This document shows, one piece after another, positions 1 through 10,003 of a stretch of 64,000 bases of DNA. Under the pieces are notes generated by a model, which saw nothing but the letters and a program-made list of their open reading frames with translations, made no database searches and was not told where the DNA came from. Origin of the DNA: Sporothrix humicola (taxonomy: Eukaryota; Ascomycota; Sordariomycetes; Ophiostomatales; Ophiostomataceae); the NCBI GenBank assembly GCA_021396245.1, contig WNYE01000011.1, positions 310,001 to 374,000 on the forward strand, written 5' to 3'. The translations under genes and the position numbers were made by a program. Each line of letters begins with the position of its first letter. The first letter of the stretch is position 1.

Positions 1-1660
1 TGTTGCCGTGGAGCTCCTCGCATGTGAGGCCCAGCAGACCAAAGACGACGCGCGCTTCGTGAATGTAGCGTTTTTCACGGAAGAAAATAATGGTGTGGTC
101 GCGGTAGAGTGTCGTGCACAGGTGCAGGAGGTAGCCCAGCCGGGAGTCCTCGCGGCCCTGGCGCAGACGCACAAACTCTTGCGTCAGCGTGCCCGCCGTG
201 CGCGAGTTGCCGTCCGCCACAACGCGCACGGGCCGCAGCATGCCCACTCTAATCAGGTCGTCGACGGGCGCCGTCATTGTCGCCGAGAACAGCATCGTCT
301 GGCGCGACCGCGGCAAGAACTTGACAATCTCGTTGAGCTCGTCGGCGAAACCGTCCTGCAACATGCGGTCGGCCTCGTCGAGCACCAGGATCTCGGTGGC
401 GTCGACGGCGAAGCCAGGCGTGTTGCGCATGTGGTCGATAAAACGACCGGGCGTACCAATGACAATGTCGGGGCGGGCGCGCAGCTTGGGCTCGGTCGCT
501 TTAAAGGAGGTACCACCGACGGCCAGCACCATGGTGATGGACGTAAACTGGGCAAGCTTGACGGCGACAGCGTGGCACTGCACGGCCAACTCGCGCGTCG
601 GCGTCAGGATCACGACGCGCGTCTTGGGGACCTTGCTGGGGCGGTACAACAAACGTTCCAGGATAGGAAGCAAAAAGGCAGCCGTCTTACCCGAACCGGT
701 GACGGCCTGGCCGACAACGTCCTTGCCACCGACGGCAAAGGGCATCGTCTTGGCCTGGATCTTGGTGGGGCGGTGGAAGCCGGCGGCAGCGACGGCCCGC
801 AGAATGGGCCGCGAGAATATGCGCATCGACTCAAATGTAGGGACAGACGCAAGAGAGTTGGCGTCCTCGCCCTCTTCGTCGGAATCTTCGCCACCCTTCT
901 TGCCCTTTTTGCCCTTCTTGGCCTTGAGCTTCTCCTTCTCGCCGTCGGCAAAGAAGGCCTTTTGGCGCGCGGCCTCTTCGCTGTCCTCGTCGCTCGAGGC
1001 ATCGCTGTCGCTGGGGGGATCGTGGTCGTCGGGATGGCCAATGGGGGTGGCGACAGAGTCGTTGTCCGAAGCGGCGTCGTCGTCCTCTTCGTTGTCTTCG
1101 TCATCGTCCTCAGCCTCCTCATCGTCGCTACCAACACCATTGGCCTCGGCATCCTCGTCCTCCTCGTCAGAGTCGGCGCCCATGCCAAAGCCGTCTTCGG
1201 CAAGCACTTCGTCGTCGAGGTCAAGGTCGTCGTCCTCGTCGTCACCCTCCTCCATTTCGTCGTCCTCATCTTCGACCTCCTCGTCACTCTCTTCTGCCTT
1301 CTTCGCCTTGCCATTCGTCTTCTTCTCGTCCTTCTTGCCGTCCTTGCCGTCCTTGCCGGCCGCCTCCGCCTCTCGCTTCTCCCGCTTCCGCTGGATAATC
1401 GCACTCAAGTCGACAATCCGCTCAGCACCAATCCACTCCATGTCGGTTTTTGTCTGCTCGTCTTCCTCCTCGGCATCGTCGCCCCCTCCCAAACCCCCAA
1501 ATACAAAATCGTCCCCGTCCCACACAAAGTCCGGGTTCATGTGCTGCCGCTTGTGAGCCGGCAGGCCCTCGTCTTCGCTGTCCGACTGCTCGTCCGACAC
1601 CTCGTCGTCGTCTTCAATCGTCCGCCCGTAAAAGGGCTCGGCCTTTCTTTTGGAGGGCAT
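1..1660 (-). CDS. DRS1: DEAD-box ATP-dependent RNA helicase DRS1 (5' part, cut by window edge)
   Basis: The reading frame stays open from an ATG at 1660 to the left edge, about 553 codons, so the C-terminal part lies outside the window. The N-terminal ~250 residues are rich in Asp/Glu and Lys runs (MPSKRKAEPFYGRTIEDD at the start), as in nucleolar ribosome-biogenesis helicases. The helicase core follows: a Q-motif region (FHRPTKIQ), motif I GSGKT near residue 320, PTREL, GTPGR, DEAD near 427 and SAT near 457, then the start of the second RecA domain (IIFFREKR). DRS1 is an essential 60S-subunit assembly helicase acting in the nucleolus. The long acidic N-terminus followed by this core is typical of DRS1/DDX27; another nucleolar DEAD-box paralogue is the main alternative. 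Long antisense open frames here are codon-bias shadows. Confidence 0.88.
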   Translation of the reverse strand, partial: MPSKRKAEPFYGRTIEDDDEVSDEQSDSEDEGLPAHKRQHMNPDFVWDGDDFVFGGLGGGDDAEEEDEQTKTDMEWIGAERIVDLSAIIQRKREKREAEAAGKDGKDGKKDEKKTNGKAKKAEESDEEVEDEDDEMEEGDDEDDDLDLDDEVLAEDGFGMGADSDEEDEDAEANGVGSDDEEAEDDDEDNEEDDDAASDNDSVATPIGHPDDHDPPSDSDASSDEDSEEAARQKAFFADGEKEKLKAKKGKKGKKGGEDSDEEGEDANSLASVPTFESMRIFSRPILRAVAAAGFHRPTKIQAKTMPFAVGGKDVVGQAVTGSGKTAAFLLPILERLLYRPSKVPKTRVVILTPTRELAVQCHAVAVKLAQFTSITMVLAVGGTSFKATEPKLRARPDIVIGTPGRFIDHMRNTPGFAVDATEILVLDEADRMLQDGFADELNEIVKFLPRSRQTMLFSATMTAPVDDLIRVGMLRPVRVVADGNSRTAGTLTQEFVRLRQGREDSRLGYLLHLCTTLYRDHTIIFFREKRYIHEARVVFGLLGLTCEELHGN

Positions 1661-2775
1661 GCTGGGTGGTCGAGGTGGTGGTGGTGGGATGTGTTGTTTC
1701 CCTTTGGTGGTGGTGGTTGTACTTCTTGTACCTTACTTTCGGAAGGCGCTACGGAAATTTTGGTTCTTGAGAGGTCGACAACTTTTTTTTCTGCCGTACA
1801 AAATATTTTGGCGGTGAGCCGCCAGCACCAGCGCCAGCCATTCAGGTACAGGCACAAGTGCAAAAGACCCACTTTTTATCGTCAACATCAACAACCGTCA
1901 ACATCTTCAATTGAACGACTTCTTCTTTGGCGAACTGCGACGGATTGCATTTTCAAAATTCAATTGTAGTATATTTTATGAATGGCAATTTTTTGGAGTA
2001 TTTTTTGTTCCTGTTGCAAAAGTGTGAATAATTTTATGTTATTTATTTAATTCTCACCTGATTGTGGATAATTTTTTGTGATTCAAATCTTAAAAAATCA
2101 TTCTAAAAACAATGACTTCCAGCAGACACGCAAGAAATGGAAAGAGGGATGGAAAACATAACATATCCGACATTAACTATCTTAGATACTTGATATTTAC
2201 AACAAAAGTTCCACATGACATAAAAACTTACATGACACTTCCATTAGGGGTTTAGAGTCAGCGATATGAATGCACTCCCCTGGAATGTAGGATTGGGAAA
2301 TGGTGAACTTTTGACACATTGGTTGACCATGTTGCATTCCAGCGCTTCTGCCGGCACAATTTATTCCTACGGCAAGTAAACAAAGATAGTCGTTTGGGAA
2401 TTTGAGTATATATAATGATATGGTATGGTATGGTAAGGTGATATGTACTAAGAGGGCTATTTCCAACAAACCACCAAATCGACAAACTTTTCTCTTTTTC
2501 TTTTCGGACACACATTCTAGGGGGTATCTGTGGAAGATGGAATGGGGAACCAACATATGCAAATCGAAAACATAAAATCCAAATGAGCTGCGCTGTCATA
2601 CATGAAAGAGGAGAAATCAACAAACTATGAAAGACAAAAAAGACAAAAACGCTTTCCAATACACCGGCTGAAGACAAAAAGCAGAACAACAAGAGACATC
2701 ACCGACACCATCCGACAATGTCCAACTCAACACACTCAGCAGCAGTCACATCTCCCACAATTTCACCACACACGA
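1661..2775. other. intergenic: DRS1 promoter and 3' flank of the next gene
   Basis: No gene is supported. The half nearest DRS1 is its leader. About 1960-2240 is distinctly AT-rich with poly-A/T runs, unlike the GC-rich coding sequence. The remainder is probably the 3' UTR of the minus-strand gene ending at 2776. Small open frames on both strands have no coding bias or recognisable motif. Confidence 0.6.
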
Positions 2776-5271
2776 CTATGCCCATCCCAGCAACTCCATG
2801 GTCGTACGCACATCCGAGCTGCTGAGCCCGGCCACGCCCAGAGACCGCACCTGCGTTCCCTTGCGCAGCCGCTGCAGACCCATGGACACCTTCCATGCCT
2901 CTTCCTGGTCGAGCACAAACAGGAACCGCTTGCCCTCCTGGTCGCGCACCGTCGCGCGCAGCAGGTGCAGCCCCTTTTGCTTAAACTCGCCACTCTGTGG
3001 GGTTTTAGTACCGTTTCGGGAGGAAGTCGCAGAATTCGCAAAGGACGCAGAATCATCAAAAGCACCAAATACAGGGGAGGAAACAGTCTCGCAGAGCCCC
3101 AGGCCGCACAGCGCCTTACACTCGCGCAGCATGTCCGCGAGGTAGGCGTCGGCATTCTCGTCAGTCAGCGGACGCGGCTCGCCGCGCACGCCGCCCGCAC
3201 CCGAAAACGCCTTGCGCCAGGCAGCACGCGGCAAAAACGTCGCGTTGTTGACGTTGGCGGCCGAGGGCTTGTCGTTGGAAGAAGCAGAATTCGCAAGGGC
3301 AACAGCATGTGCGGGGCACCATACCTCTACCAGCTTCAGCGTCCACGCTTTGACGTCCCACTCGCGCTGGGGGACGCCGCGGACATCGTCGTCAATAAAC
3401 AGGCCCTCCGTCGTGATGCGCAGGATGAGCCCGTCGGTGACGGAGCCCACGCCCGACAGCAGCTGCGATGAGGGTGTCTTGGCGAACTGGTTCAAAAAGC
3501 CGTACACAGCCCGAATGACAATCTTGTCAGGGTCGTTCGTCGTGTACGGCTGCCGCATGGAGGGCGGCGGTGACGTGTGCGCGGTTGAATGGGACGGCGC
3601 CCAGGACGATTCGGACAAGTCGGAGATGGACTTCTTGCGTGCCGGCATGGGCCGCTTGGGCTTGTCGTATGGCCGGTACGAATACGTCTCTTCTTCGTCT
3701 TGCACACGAGCTTGCTTCGACGGTCCGGCAGAGGAAGGGGCTGGCGCCGGTTTGCGAGGAGATCCGTTGGCACCAGCACCGCCGTAAGAAGACTGGGCAC
3801 CAGTCGTGGGAGGCGGAGCCGAACGTGGCGCTTGGCCTGGCGAGGACGTCGGTGCTACCGGAGGAGGCACAGGCGGCTTTCCGTTGGGCCATGGGTTGGT
3901 CCGCTCGCCCACTGCAGAAAAGGCGTACGAGCTGCCTTTGCGGTTGATGCGGTCCAGCTCCTTTTGGCGCTCCTCTTCCTCTTGGGCTTTGCGGGCCTTT
4001 TCCTTTTCGGCAAGCTCGCGTGCAGCACGCTCGATTTGTTCTCGAATCTCGTTTGCTCGCTTTTCGTTTTGCAGCTTCTCGGCTTGTTCCCTGTCTCGTT
4101 GTTCCTTCTCAATCTTCTCTCGGAGTTCCTTTTCGATGCGCTCTCTCTGTTCCTTGAGTTCCTTTTCGCGGTTCTCACGGTCGGTTCGTTCTCGCATCTC
4201 TCGTTCGCGCTTCTCTTTGAGCTCGCGCTCTTTGCGTTCTTTCTCTTCACGTTCGCGGCGGTCGCGGGCTTCGCGTTCTCGTGCTTCTCGTTCACGGATC
4301 TCGCGCAGCCGAGCGGCGGCCTCTTCTCGTCGTTTCTTCTCGGCCTCTTGTGCCCTTCGCTCTTCCTCTTTTCGCCGGGTCTCCTCGCGAGCCTTTTGCC
4401 ACGCTGCCTTGGCTGTCTCCGCCCTAGATGGAGTAGGTTGCGGCTTCGGTGGCGGGGCTTGTCGTTGGTAGTTTTGTTGTTGTTGACTTTGCTGCCACGA
4501 CGGCTTAGGCTGTTCAGACTGGTACTGAGGCTGTTGCGGGGTCGGCTGTGGAGGAGGCTGTGCTGGAGGCGGGTCTGGTGTTGGAGGAGGTGGTGGTTGT
4601 GGAGGCGGCTGTGGTGGTGCCTGTTGTGGCGGAGGCTGCGGAGGGGGTTGCTGAGGTGGTGGTTGAGGCGGCGCCTGCTTTGGTTGTTCAGGCTCGGTCT
4701 GCGGAGGAGGGGGCGGCGGTGGAGGTGGTGGAGGTGGAGGAGGCTGTTGCGGTGGTGGTGTAGAGTTGTACCCATGATGTCCACCGCCAGCTCCATGACC
4801 ACTGTGATGGCCACCACCATGCGACCCAGCACCGGCACCTTGCCCTGGCGAACCAGGTCCGGCACCGGGCGAGCCGGCTCGGGAGTTGCCTCGACTTCCG
4901 CCATTACCACCTTGGTCTGGCTTTGGGCCGTCATGTTGTGTGCGACCCAACGACCATGCTCCCAATCCGACGGCAATGACTAGCATAACCATTCCAACAT
5001 TGCCCATGCCCTGGAAGTTGGCCCACCATGCTCGGAAGGCCGGTGCCATGCTGTTTCCCAAGGCGACGACGGCTAGGGCGCTGGCAAAGCCGGCAACAAA
5101 GCTGTTGATATTGGGTCGCATAGATGGGAGGTATATGAAGCCGGAGCCGGCCGAGTGTTCTGGGATGACAAAGATGTCATAGTTGCCCGGCGGCAGCCCG
5201 CTGCTCCCGCTGCTCCCGCCTGTTGTCTTGGGAGACTCGCCATGCGGCGGAGGCGGGGGCGGAGCGCTCAT
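2776..5271 (-). CDS. proline-rich, coiled-coil membrane protein of unknown function
   Basis: This intronless gene encodes 831 residues that I cannot assign to a named family. The layout is clear. A short Pro/Gly-rich head is followed by two hydrophobic segments (about residues 57-80 and 91-108), likely a membrane hairpin. A Gly/His-rich stretch leads into a very proline-rich region with poly-Pro and PPPQ-like repeats (about 160-300). Residues about 300-480 are almost entirely Arg/Glu/Lys and predict a long charged coiled coil. The final ~230 residues look globular, starting near KIVIRAVYGFLNQFAK and ending TTMELLGWA; this is the part most likely to carry a conserved function. The ATG at 5271 is the first in frame. 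The design suggests a membrane-anchored scaffold, possibly linked to the cytoskeleton, but that is inference. Confidence 0.8.
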   Translation of the reverse strand: MSAPPPPPPHGESPKTTGGSSGSSGLPPGNYDIFVIPEHSAGSGFIYLPSMRPNINSFVAGFASALAVVALGNSMAPAFRAWWANFQGMGNVGMVMLVIAVGLGAWSLGRTQHDGPKPDQGGNGGSRGNSRAGSPGAGPGSPGQGAGAGSHGGGHHSGHGAGGGHHGYNSTPPPQQPPPPPPPPPPPPPPQTEPEQPKQAPPQPPPQQPPPQPPPQQAPPQPPPQPPPPPTPDPPPAQPPPQPTPQQPQYQSEQPKPSWQQSQQQQNYQRQAPPPKPQPTPSRAETAKAAWQKAREETRRKEEERRAQEAEKKRREEAAARLREIREREAREREARDRREREEKERKERELKEKREREMRERTDRENREKELKEQRERIEKELREKIEKEQRDREQAEKLQNEKRANEIREQIERAARELAEKEKARKAQEEEERQKELDRINRKGSSYAFSAVGERTNPWPNGKPPVPPPVAPTSSPGQAPRSAPPPTTGAQSSYGGAGANGSPRKPAPAPSSAGPSKQARVQDEEETYSYRPYDKPKRPMPARKKSISDLSESSWAPSHSTAHTSPPPSMRQPYTTNDPDKIVIRAVYGFLNQFAKTPSSQLLSGVGSVTDGLILRITTEGLFIDDDVRGVPQREWDVKAWTLKLVEVWCPAHAVALANSASSNDKPSAANVNNATFLPRAAWRKAFSGAGGVRGEPRPLTDENADAYLADMLRECKALCGLGLCETVSSPVFGAFDDSASFANSATSSRNGTKTPQSGEFKQKGLHLLRATVRDQEGKRFLFVLDQEEAWKVSMGLQRLRKGTQVRSLGVAGLSSSDVRTTMELLGWA
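4530..4760 (-). repeat. proline/glutamine-coding triplet-rich repeat inside the coiled-coil membrane protein gene
   Basis: Degenerate (GGN)n and (GGTTGT)-like units on the plus strand encode poly-Pro and PPPQ repeats on the minus strand. The stretch at about 4708-4742 is close to pure glycine/proline triplets and is likely length-variable between strains. Confidence 0.7.
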
Positions 5272-5642
5272 TCTCTCGCTGGGTGCGGCCGATCCAGAGT
5301 ATTGGCTGCTGGATGGGGTGCCCGACGGCGATGTGGAGGGATGCCCGAAAGCAAGTGCTTGACTAGGTCAAGATGGCACCGAAAGAGTTGATGAGAGGCT
5401 GTTTGGTGTTGCCAGAAAAAAGTTGACAGTGTTCAAGAGGAGAGAACTCGAGTTTGGTGGTTGACGGGTTGCGTCTGGAGAAGGTGGAAGGAGAAGATGT
5501 TTTGAGAGATCGAAGTCAAGTGACGAGAGCGAGGAACGAAGAAACGGAGCAAGTCGAAAACGCAAGTCTAGAGGTATCTAAGGACGTGAGGTCGTGACGG
5601 GTCGTGAGAGAAATCGGGTGAGAGAAAGAATGTCACAGAAGT

Positions 5643-5835
5643 CTGAAGCAAAAAAAAGAGGCGTTAGCTGTTTGGTCTCTCTGTTTGTTCCTTGGTCTCA
5701 CAACAGCAAGGCACCGGATGCAGGTCCGCAACCTGGCCTCATTCTGCCATGTTTGCCATGCCCGACGCACGACATTGAAATCGAGCGAGACAGTCTCGGT
5801 CGAGATTGGAGGCGGGAAAGAAGAAGAATACTCAC
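5643..5835 (-). other. candidate 5'-UTR intron of the coiled-coil membrane protein gene
   Basis: Read on the minus strand, a GTGAGT donor starts at 5835. A CTAAC branch sequence near 5654-5658 is followed by a pyrimidine tract and CAG ending at 5643. The order and spacing match the verified coding introns elsewhere in the window. Further GTAAGT donors on the same strand near 6330 and 6430 suggest a multiply spliced leader. No transcript evidence is available. Confidence 0.4.
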
Positions 5836-6152
5836 GCAACGTGGGAGGAACGCCAGGCACCCAAAGAATGCGGAAGAAGAAGTCAATCTGAAAAACGAAG
5901 AAGAAAAAAACGAAGCAGAGCAAAACAAGCAAGAACAAAGCAAGACAAAAGTTTGATCTGGCTGGGGGGAGATTAAAAGATGAGTATGAAAGAACTGGGG
6001 AAAAGCAAAAAATGATCGCTAACGTGTATGTTTTTGGCTGTCGAGATATATGAAGAAGGGAAGAAACAAAGGAACGAGGAGTCAGTATTGAAGAGTCTGG
6101 AAGAAGATTCGACAGATGTTGCTCAGGAGTCGAGCAGGGAGCCGACTGACCC

Positions 6153-6176
6153 AAGCCAAAGCCAAAGCCAAAGCCA
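6153..6176. repeat. hexamer tandem repeat (AAGCCA)x4
   Basis: Four perfect copies of AAGCCA lie in the leader region upstream of the coiled-coil membrane protein gene. No function is evident. Confidence 0.85.
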
Positions 6177-9100
6177 GGCGGAGACGACGGAGACAAAAAC
6201 GGGAAAACAATGGGGAGGGGAGCGGGTCACATTGACGACGGTCACGAAGAGAGCGACGACAACGACGAGCGACGACGACACCGAATGAAGCCTTCTGCTT
6301 TCTTGTCCTGGCCGCTTCGGGGGCTGGGCTGCACTTACTATTGGAGACTCGCTGGCATAGTGGGACGGTCGTGAGCCACTCTGCGCTGTTCTCTGGGGGC
6401 GTGGATCGAGAGGTGCGTCGAGTCGAGGAACTTACGGTACGGTACGAATAGGAGAGGATGTTGAGTGTGATGTGATGGCGACGAGGGTGACGACGGCGAC
6501 GAGAGAGGAAGAAAGAGGGTCGCTCTTTTCTTGCTTTCGATTTCGTTGGGCGAGAAACGGTGAGAGATCTGGAAATGGAGACAAGACGGAGACGAGGAAG
6601 GAAAAAAGAGGACCACCTTACCTTGTGGGCTGTTCTTTTTACGTTGCGTGGGTGAAGTGAATGAGGGAGAAAATGAAATAAAAATAATCAAGGGGTTGAT
6701 GAAGAGTGGAGGAGGGTCAAAAAAGGCACGAAAGCAAAATTAATTACGTGGTGAATGACGGGCCAGGGTGGGAAGGGAATAGAAAAGGGGGCGTCGTTTG
6801 TCTCCTGCTTTGTCTTGCAGAACAATTGTCGATGGGGAAAGAGCAGAAGGGCGAATGTCGTCGTGGAAAGCGCGACACAGTGAGTTGCAAGCTCTTTGCT
6901 CTTTCCTTGCTTCGTCTCTGGTTTCTGTGCAGCTTTGTCTCTCTGCCTTGGTTGCTTCGTTGCTTCCTTCCTCTCTCGTGTGTTTGTGTTTACTTTTGCT
7001 GTGGAGTTTTGGACAAATAGGCTGCTCTGCCTGCCCTCCCACCACGACAGCCAAAGCACATGGGTGAAAGCGGGGCGCGCTAGTCGCGGGTCTACGTTTT
7101 CTCAGAGTGAATTTTTAGGTGGTGCGTCGGGCGCTGTTAGGCTGGGCAGCAGGCCACTAAAAGGAGAAATAGGGGTGCTGAAACGGGGCTAGTGCGGAGT
7201 GTCAGGCGGGTGTTGCCACTAGAAAATACACACCGTTGACACATAAACATGGGACAAAAGGACAAGGACCCTGAGTTATTGTTGATATGAAGAGGACTCG
7301 GTGATATTTCACTGTTATTGTATTGATATGATAAGTATATCATAACGGACATGTATCAGATGCAGCTGGGCCGGTATGTTTCTAATCTTTGAGAACAATA
7401 AATCATGGAAAGCACCATGGGCAAGGTAATGTAGACAATGCAAACTTTGGTTCGGCTTCTTCGCTGCAGCCTCTTGACAATGTCTCTCATTTTGACTTTT
7501 GACTGCTGTCAAGCAAACTGGAACATTCGCTGTATATTTCTTCGGACTGGCAGCCGTAGCCGCGCCATTGTATGACGGGTCGTTTTTAGGCAGCGGTTTA
7601 TTGTTGCTGTGGCACGGCTGTTTGAAAGAGGAAAGAGGGGAGTGTCTCTGACAGAGCAATACGGAGGAAACTGTGAGAATAGTCTACTGAACCTGCCATA
7701 AGTTACATCGATGTGATATTTGCCGCGAGAACGTCGCGATTTGTCTCTCTTTTCCGTGGACTGTGATGTTGGTGAGCATGCTTCTTGATCTCGGCCTGCA
7801 TTGTGCGTCAAGACTAATGCGCGTCGCGACGATGCAAGACGCGGCGGCGGTTCTGACTGGCTGGATGCACGAGAAAGTCAACAAAAGACTGCAGAAAAGG
7901 TGCAGACAATCCACAGAAAGTAAACAAACGTGCTGCACAAGCGGTCGAGAGCCAGAAAATCAATAAAAGAGGGCATAAAAGAGTCAAAAGCGCGCAAAAC
8001 AAGAGAACAAGCGGTCAACGTTGAGCAGGAAACGAAGCCGAAACGGATGCAAAAGAAGACAGAAAAACATCGTGAACATTGGCAACCGTTCTTTTTGAAA
8101 GATTTGTTTCCGCCCCCAAATCTAAATTGGATGCAATCTCTGCCGGCGGCTGTTGACACCACAAAATACCCAAAACGCCCCCCAAAACGACGCTGTTGAA
8201 GTGAGTTGCAGTGGAAAACGAGATTGAATCACAACGAACACGACCGTGCCCCCAGGCAACCACTAAAACGGTCGCTTCAGTTCGCCGATACGGTGCTGCA
8301 ACCGCTTTACAGGGGTTTAAATGGGCGAGTCAGAGTTTTCAGTGATGTCTCCTTGTCTTCAGGCTTTGAACATTTTGTCGATATTTTCTTGTTTCCGTTT
8401 CTTGTTTTCTCTGCCTATCATTCTCATTCTGACAAGGATTCGTCCAGGATTTTGAAGATTTTGGAGAGTTTGGGCAACGTGGTGACGCGCGCCAACCGCC
8501 TATCACAACAGCCCAGCCAGCCAGAGTCGCATTGACAGGAAGACGTTCTCGAAAACGAAGAAGAGAGACAAGAGACCAAATATCCTTCTTCCATTGTCTT
8601 TTCTTTCTGCACGCAATTTACCAGGGAAAGAGCTGACTTGGCTCCTTGGGCTCGACTCGAAATTTGGGTCTGCGCTAAAAGCGAGAACTGCCCCACCAAA
8701 TCACACCGCGACCACTGTGAAGTGGGTTTGGTTGCTAGGCAACGGGCGCGCCCATCACTTTTTGGGGACAACGTTTAGGTGATTTTTGGAATGGACTGAC
8801 GTTAGCACCGGGTCGCTCCTTTCCCCTTTCAAATCCACTCTGCCGGGATGAAGCAGGAAGGAAGAAAACAAAACTTGAATTGAATTTGGAAGACTTCAAG
8901 AAAAGAACAAGAAAGTGACTTGGTTTGCCCACCACTTGCACGGCGATGGGGTGGTTCCTATCATGAACCATTCGAGAGCAAGAACATCCAGGATCGTACT
9001 TTTGCTTTTCTCCTTCGTGCCGAAGCCGTTTCCCGCCGCCACCAGTCAAGTGGCCGACGCCATGTTTTGTTTCTGTTTTTGGTTTTTGGTTCGGCCAGGT

Positions 9101-10003
9101 CTCCATTCACACCACTTCGCACTTCGGAGTGATTTTGAATGCTCCGTAGCTCCCAACTCGAAAACGGCTGTCAGTTCGGCTCATGCAGGTTTGCCGTTCT
9201 CCCGTTCATGCCACCCACACTTTAATCCATATCCACCCCCTTGCTTCCGTCTCTGTCGGCTGGTCTAGAACCAACAGGACTTCCTATTTGTTCTTGTTCA
9301 CCTCGCAAGAATGTTTCCCCAGATATTGAAATGTAACGGCTTGCTATTGCTTTTATGATCACGGACATCCGTCGAAAATATGTGTAGAATGCTGGGAACA
9401 ATGACAAAAGTCATAGAACGGACAATATTATTGATCTTGGACGGATAGACCGGCACTGACACTCGAGATTCGAGTGACTGTACATACTGAGATCAATTTA
9501 CATACAGAAGTACGTCGATAAATTCTTGCGAGGAACAAACAATCCCGCACAGACAATGCGGTATCACTTTTCAGAGTCCAATTTGAGTATTTCACCATGT
9601 AAAGGATTACCTTCCCAGCAGGGGGGGAGTGCTTGTCTGAAGATTTGAAGGATGGCAGAAATAAAGTATGTGCATATGCACGACTTCCCGTGCCATCCTT
9701 CAGCAACGACGTAGGAAGCTTAAGTTATGTTCAATGTGGGTATAATCAACACAAAGGAAAGTTATGAAGAGACCATTGTGAAACAAACAAGTTGTAAACT
9801 CGATATAAGTCAGCATAAATATGTCTGGCTTTTGACTGCTTGCTATGCCGATCCAAAATAAGAGCGCCTCCAAAGGTAGTGACAAACATGATATAACGAA
9901 ATGCAGATAGAACGTTAAGAAATCCAACAGAGTACCAAAATTGGCAGCAGCTGAAGACGCAAAGGCGGTTCATAGTATACATGACTCCTCCACCCCACGA
10001 TGC

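Larger units (their letters stand above)
5272..10003. other. long gene-poor interval (4.7 kb)
   Basis: No protein-coding gene is supported on either strand: open frames are short, low-complexity and without GC-ending codon bias. The part next to 5271 is the leader and promoter of the coiled-coil membrane protein gene, pyrimidine-rich on the transcribed strand and carrying splice signals. The part near 10,003 is AT-richer and probably holds the VAM7 3' UTR. I found no tRNA, snRNA or 5S pattern by eye. An unannotated non-coding transcript cannot be excluded. Confidence 0.5.

Noticed and set aside
8..1969. 653-codon plus-strand open frame opposite the DRS1 gene
   Set aside because: It is an antisense shadow of the GC-ending DRS1 frame; its product is low-complexity Val/Leu/Arg and lacks any domain, whereas the minus strand has all helicase motifs.
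3589..4983. 464-codon plus-strand frame with hydrophobic Leu/Arg repeats
   Set aside because: Antisense of the proline-rich and Glu/Lys/Arg-rich repeats; hydrophobic appearance is a by-product of the opposite strand's charged codons.
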